From NCBI RefSeq assembly GCF_014931565.1, contig NZ_CP063353.1:868001-932000 (forward strand): a stretch of 64,000 nt of DNA, read 5' to 3'. This DNA comes from Clostridium sp. 'deep sea' (GTDB lineage: Bacteria > Bacillota > UBA994 > PWPR01). Below are positions 61,582 through 64,000 of the stretch, piece by piece. The notes under the pieces were generated by a model. That model saw only the letters and a list, made by a program, of their open reading frames with translations. It made no database searches and was not told the origin of the DNA. The position numbers were made by a program, and so were the translations under genes. Positions within the stretch are counted from its first letter, which is position 1; every line of letters begins with the position of its first letter.

Positions 61582-62160
61582 CTATAATACGCCTTGAAAA
61601 CCGCTAAAGGCCATAGCTAAAATACCAGCTACTACTAAGGCGATAGGCAAGCCCTTGTATACAGGTGAAACATCACTTTCATCGAGGCGCTCTCTTATAC
61701 CAGCTAATAATACAATAGCTAAAGTAAATCCTAGAGCGGCTCCAACACCGTTAAATACTGACTCTATCAAAGTGTATTCACTTTTAATATTTATTAAAGC
61801 AACACCTAATACAGCACAGTTTGTTGTAATTAATGGCAAAAATACACCCAATGCTTGATACAATGTTGGGCTACTCTTTTTAATAAACATTTCAACTAAC
61901 TGTACCAAAGTTGCAATAACTAATATAAACATAATTGTTTGTAAATATTGCAAACCAAATCTATTTAACACAAACTTTTGCAAAGCCCATGTTACAGCAG
62001 ATGCCATAGCCATTACAAAGGTTACAGCGGCACCCATTCCTAATGAGGTTTCAACTTTATCAGAAATACCTAAGAAAGGACAAATACCAAGCACCTGTTT
62101 AAAGACAAAGTTATTAACGATTGCAGCACTTGCAACTATAATTAAAATTGATTTTATCAT
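61582..62160 (-). CDS. rnfA: Rnf complex subunit RnfA
   Basis: 192 residues, six membrane segments, with the conserved GICPFLGISDKVETSLGMG and TTNCAVLGVALIN segments; their Cys residues (ICPF and TNCA) hold a membrane iron-sulfur cluster with RnfE in known structures. It overlaps rnfE by four bases. Confidence 0.96.
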   Translation of the reverse strand: MIKSILIIVASAAIVNNFVFKQVLGICPFLGISDKVETSLGMGAAVTFVMAMASAVTWALQKFVLNRFGLQYLQTIMFILVIATLVQLVEMFIKKSSPTLYQALGVFLPLITTNCAVLGVALINIKSEYTLIESVFNGVGAALGFTLAIVLLAGIRERLDESDVSPVYKGLPIALVVAGILAMAFSGFQGVL

Positions 62161-62765
62161 GCTTTTTTCCCTCCTTGCTTACGCATACTCAAATATCTGA
62201 ATAAAGCTAGTAATAAACCCAGTGTAATAAAACCGCCAGTTGATTCTTTCATTATGCTAAACGGAATATAGTTTTTAATTATTACCATATTAAATAGTGT
62301 TCCACTACCTAAAAACTCTCTTATACAAGCTAATAGAGTTAAAGCAATTGTAAATCCAATACCCATACCAAAGGCATCTGTAAGCGCCTTGCCAGGAGAG
62401 TTTTTAGAAGCCAAAGCCTCAGCTCTTTGTAAAATTAAACAGTTAACTACAATTAGGGGAATAAAGATACCTAAAACAGCATGTAAATCTGGTAAATAAG
62501 ATAACATTAGTAAATCTACCAAGGTTACGAATGTAGCAATAATTACTATAAATGCCGGTATTCTAATTTCACCAGGAATAACTTTACGCAGTAACGAAAC
62601 TACTAAGTTAGAACCAAGTAACACAAATGTGGTAGCTAACCCCATACCTATAGCATTAACAGCCTTTGTTGTTACACCTAAAGTAGGGCACATACCTAAA
62701 AGCATCACGAAAACAGGGTTACCTGCAAAAATACCGAAACGAAGATCTTCAATAAACGACTTCAT
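62157..62765 (-). CDS. rnfE: Rnf complex subunit RnfE
   Basis: 202 residues, six membrane segments, homologous to RnfA but inverted in the membrane. Conserved GMCPTLGVTTKAVNAIGMG and IVVNCLILQRAEALASK carry the paired Cys. It overlaps its neighbours by one to four bases in the operon. Confidence 0.96.
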   Translation of the reverse strand: MKSFIEDLRFGIFAGNPVFVMLLGMCPTLGVTTKAVNAIGMGLATTFVLLGSNLVVSLLRKVIPGEIRIPAFIVIIATFVTLVDLLMLSYLPDLHAVLGIFIPLIVVNCLILQRAEALASKNSPGKALTDAFGMGIGFTIALTLLACIREFLGSGTLFNMVIIKNYIPFSIMKESTGGFITLGLLLALFRYLSMRKQGGKKA

Positions 62766-63319
62766 TATTTATTCCCTCCATTCGCTATATTGTCTTTATA
62801 GAATATAGATGCTTTTTCTACACCTTTAACTGCTCCTTTAGAGGTATATGTTGCACCAGCAATTTTATCAATAGTTTTGTTTATAACAAATTCATCTTTA
62901 GCTAAACTCATGTTCACAAATTGCTGTAAAAACTCCGGTTGAGTATCTATTTTATCACCGTAACCAGGGGTTTCAACATGACCTAAAACTATCACTTTAG
63001 AGATAACTCCAGCACCATCTGTAACTACCATAAGCTTAATGGCATCTGCAAATCCTGCGCCACTTGTAGGAATAGCATAACCGAAGGCTTTGCCATTTTT
63101 AACAGCAGCATAGTATTTTGTTTTTCCAGTGCTTTCATCTTTAATAAACTTGTAGTCATCTGCACCAGCTAAATTTTCATTTAGTATTTTAAGGGCAGCT
63201 TCTTTCGCTCTTTCATCAATTATTGGTCCTGCAATATTATTATAAACATAAGATAATGATGCAGCTGAAATAACACAAATAGTTGTTAGAACTACTATTA
63301 ACTTTAGTGACTTAGGCAT
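62765..63319 (-). CDS. rnfG: Rnf complex subunit RnfG (FMN-binding)
   Basis: About 184 residues. One N-terminal membrane segment, then an FMN-binding domain outside: VLGHVETPGYGDKI and the flavinylation site AGATYTSKGAVKGV, where the Thr of the [ST]GAT-T motif receives FMN from ApbE. The start is the ATG at 63319, five bases after GGGGGTGG, rather than the longer frame; it overlaps the rnfD end by eight bases. Confidence 0.96.
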   Translation of the reverse strand: MPKSLKLIVVLTTICVISAASLSYVYNNIAGPIIDERAKEAALKILNENLAGADDYKFIKDESTGKTKYYAAVKNGKAFGYAIPTSGAGFADAIKLMVVTDGAGVISKVIVLGHVETPGYGDKIDTQPEFLQQFVNMSLAKDEFVINKTIDKIAGATYTSKGAVKGVEKASIFYKDNIANGGNK

Positions 63320-64000
63320 TAACGCCACCCCCAAACAAACGAGGTTTTACAATTTTATCAATTAATGGTGTAAAAGCATTCATAATTAAAATTGAATACA
63401 TTACACCTTCTGGCAGACCACCAAATATTCTTATTACAACTGTAACTAAGCCACAGCCTAACCCAAATATAAATTGCCCCCTGCGAGTCATTGGTGTAGT
63501 AACCATGTCTGTAGCCATAAAAATAGCTCCATAAGCTACGCCACCCGCTAAAACAGCGAATAACGGATCAACACCAAATATATATGAGAGTATAGCTGTA
63601 CTTCCTAAAAAAGCCACTGGAGTATGCCATGTTATATGACCACGGTATAATAGATATAGTCCACCAAGTAATATAGCTATTACTGATGTCTCTCCAATAC
63701 AGCCCCCAACTCTACCTAAAAACAACATTAAATAATCGCCTTCACCTGTTACTAGTGGGGTAGCCCCTACAACTTTATCTACAGGTAAAATCCATTCTTT
63801 TGACATAAAAGCTGGAAACGCCATTAACAAGGCAGCTCTTCCTACTAGTGCTGGATTAAAGCAATTTTGACCCAAACCACCAAACACATATTTACCAATA
63901 AAAATAGCTAAAAATGTTCCTATGGCAGCCATCCATAAAGGTAACAATGGGGTTAAGATATGCGCAAAAATTAATCCAGTCACAGCAGCACTACCATCAC
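63312..64000 (-). CDS. rnfD: Rnf complex subunit RnfD (5' end outside window)
   Basis: About 229 residues are visible; the frame runs out at 64000, reading DGSAAVTGLIFA at the edge, a conserved segment from the middle of RnfD. Several membrane segments, GQNCFNPALVGRAALLMAFP and the C-terminal ATDMVTTPMTRRGQFIFGLGCGLVTVVIR. The [ST]GAT-type region with the FMN Thr is in DMVTTPMT. rnfC should lie next outside the window. Confidence 0.95.
   Translation of the reverse strand, partial: DGSAAVTGLIFAHILTPLLPLWMAAIGTFLAIFIGKYVFGGLGQNCFNPALVGRAALLMAFPAFMSKEWILPVDKVVGATPLVTGEGDYLMLFLGRVGGCIGETSVIAILLGGLYLLYRGHITWHTPVAFLGSTAILSYIFGVDPLFAVLAGGVAYGAIFMATDMVTTPMTRRGQFIFGLGCGLVTVVIRIFGGLPEGVMYSILIMNAFTPLIDKIVKPRLFGGGVNA

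Overview
The window looks like chromosomal DNA of a low-GC, spore-forming anaerobe of the class Clostridia. The signs are AT-rich intergenic DNA, strong AGGAGG-type ribosome sites with frequent TTG and GTG starts, codY, sporulation-linked genes (ylxY, ymxH), an Rnf ion-pumping complex, and the Firmicutes gene order rpsB-tsf-pyrH-frr-uppS-cdsA-dxr-rseP ... rimP-nusA-ylxR-ylxQ-infB-ylxP-rbfA-nrnA-truB-ribF-rpsO-pnp-ylxY-ymxH. I cannot name the species. Nearly all genes are on the minus strand.

Positions 1-9040 are accessory: a gene cut by the window edge, a large Mrr-type nuclease, tRNA-Pro, a small membrane protein, and a repeat-rich stretch hit by three insertion sequences. All three insertions could be delimited from inverted repeats and target duplications: an IS4-type element (3599-5193, transposase broken), an IS3/IS150-type element (5607-8957), and an IS256 element (5684-7346) nested inside the IS3 element. 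The IS4 and IS3 copies each sit in the loop of a hairpin within a tandem array of variable-hairpin repeats.

Positions 9041-37441 are a long run of housekeeping genes on the minus strand: ribosome and translation factors, riboflavin kinase, RNA processing, MEP isoprenoid genes (ispG, dxr), undecaprenyl and phospholipid synthesis (uppS, cdsA), site-2 protease, HslUV, CodY, TrmFO, TopA and DprA. The polC/proS genes and the flagellar operon found here in Bacillus subtilis are absent, and ispG takes the polC/proS place. The topA reading frame is shifted near its 3' end, although the original zinc-finger coding sequence remains readable downstream. A strongly structured GC-rich element lies between codY and rpsB.

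Positions 37530-53230 hold mixed genes: an M42 aminopeptidase, a PadR-controlled membrane operon with an operator over its promoter, two M1-type metalloprotease proteins, a PP2C phosphatase paired with a FucI-like protein, an AraC regulator, and a compositionally different ABC transporter/two-component cluster. Two decayed copies of the 3' end of comM (near 45.2 and 46.6 kb) besides the intact gene at 53.2 kb suggest that the AraC gene and the ABC cluster were inserted between comM and the phosphatase gene.

Positions 53231-64000 carry comM, an orphan DNA methyltransferase, a hepI/Gx - NusG-like - apbE cluster, a secreted subtilase, and rnfB-A-E-G-D (rnfD runs off the window). ApbE attaches FMN to RnfG and RnfD, so these two loci work together. 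Possible new items here are a ~67-nt small RNA at the 3' end of the subtilase gene and a six-residue leader peptide with a near-perfect Shine-Dalgarno site in front of it.
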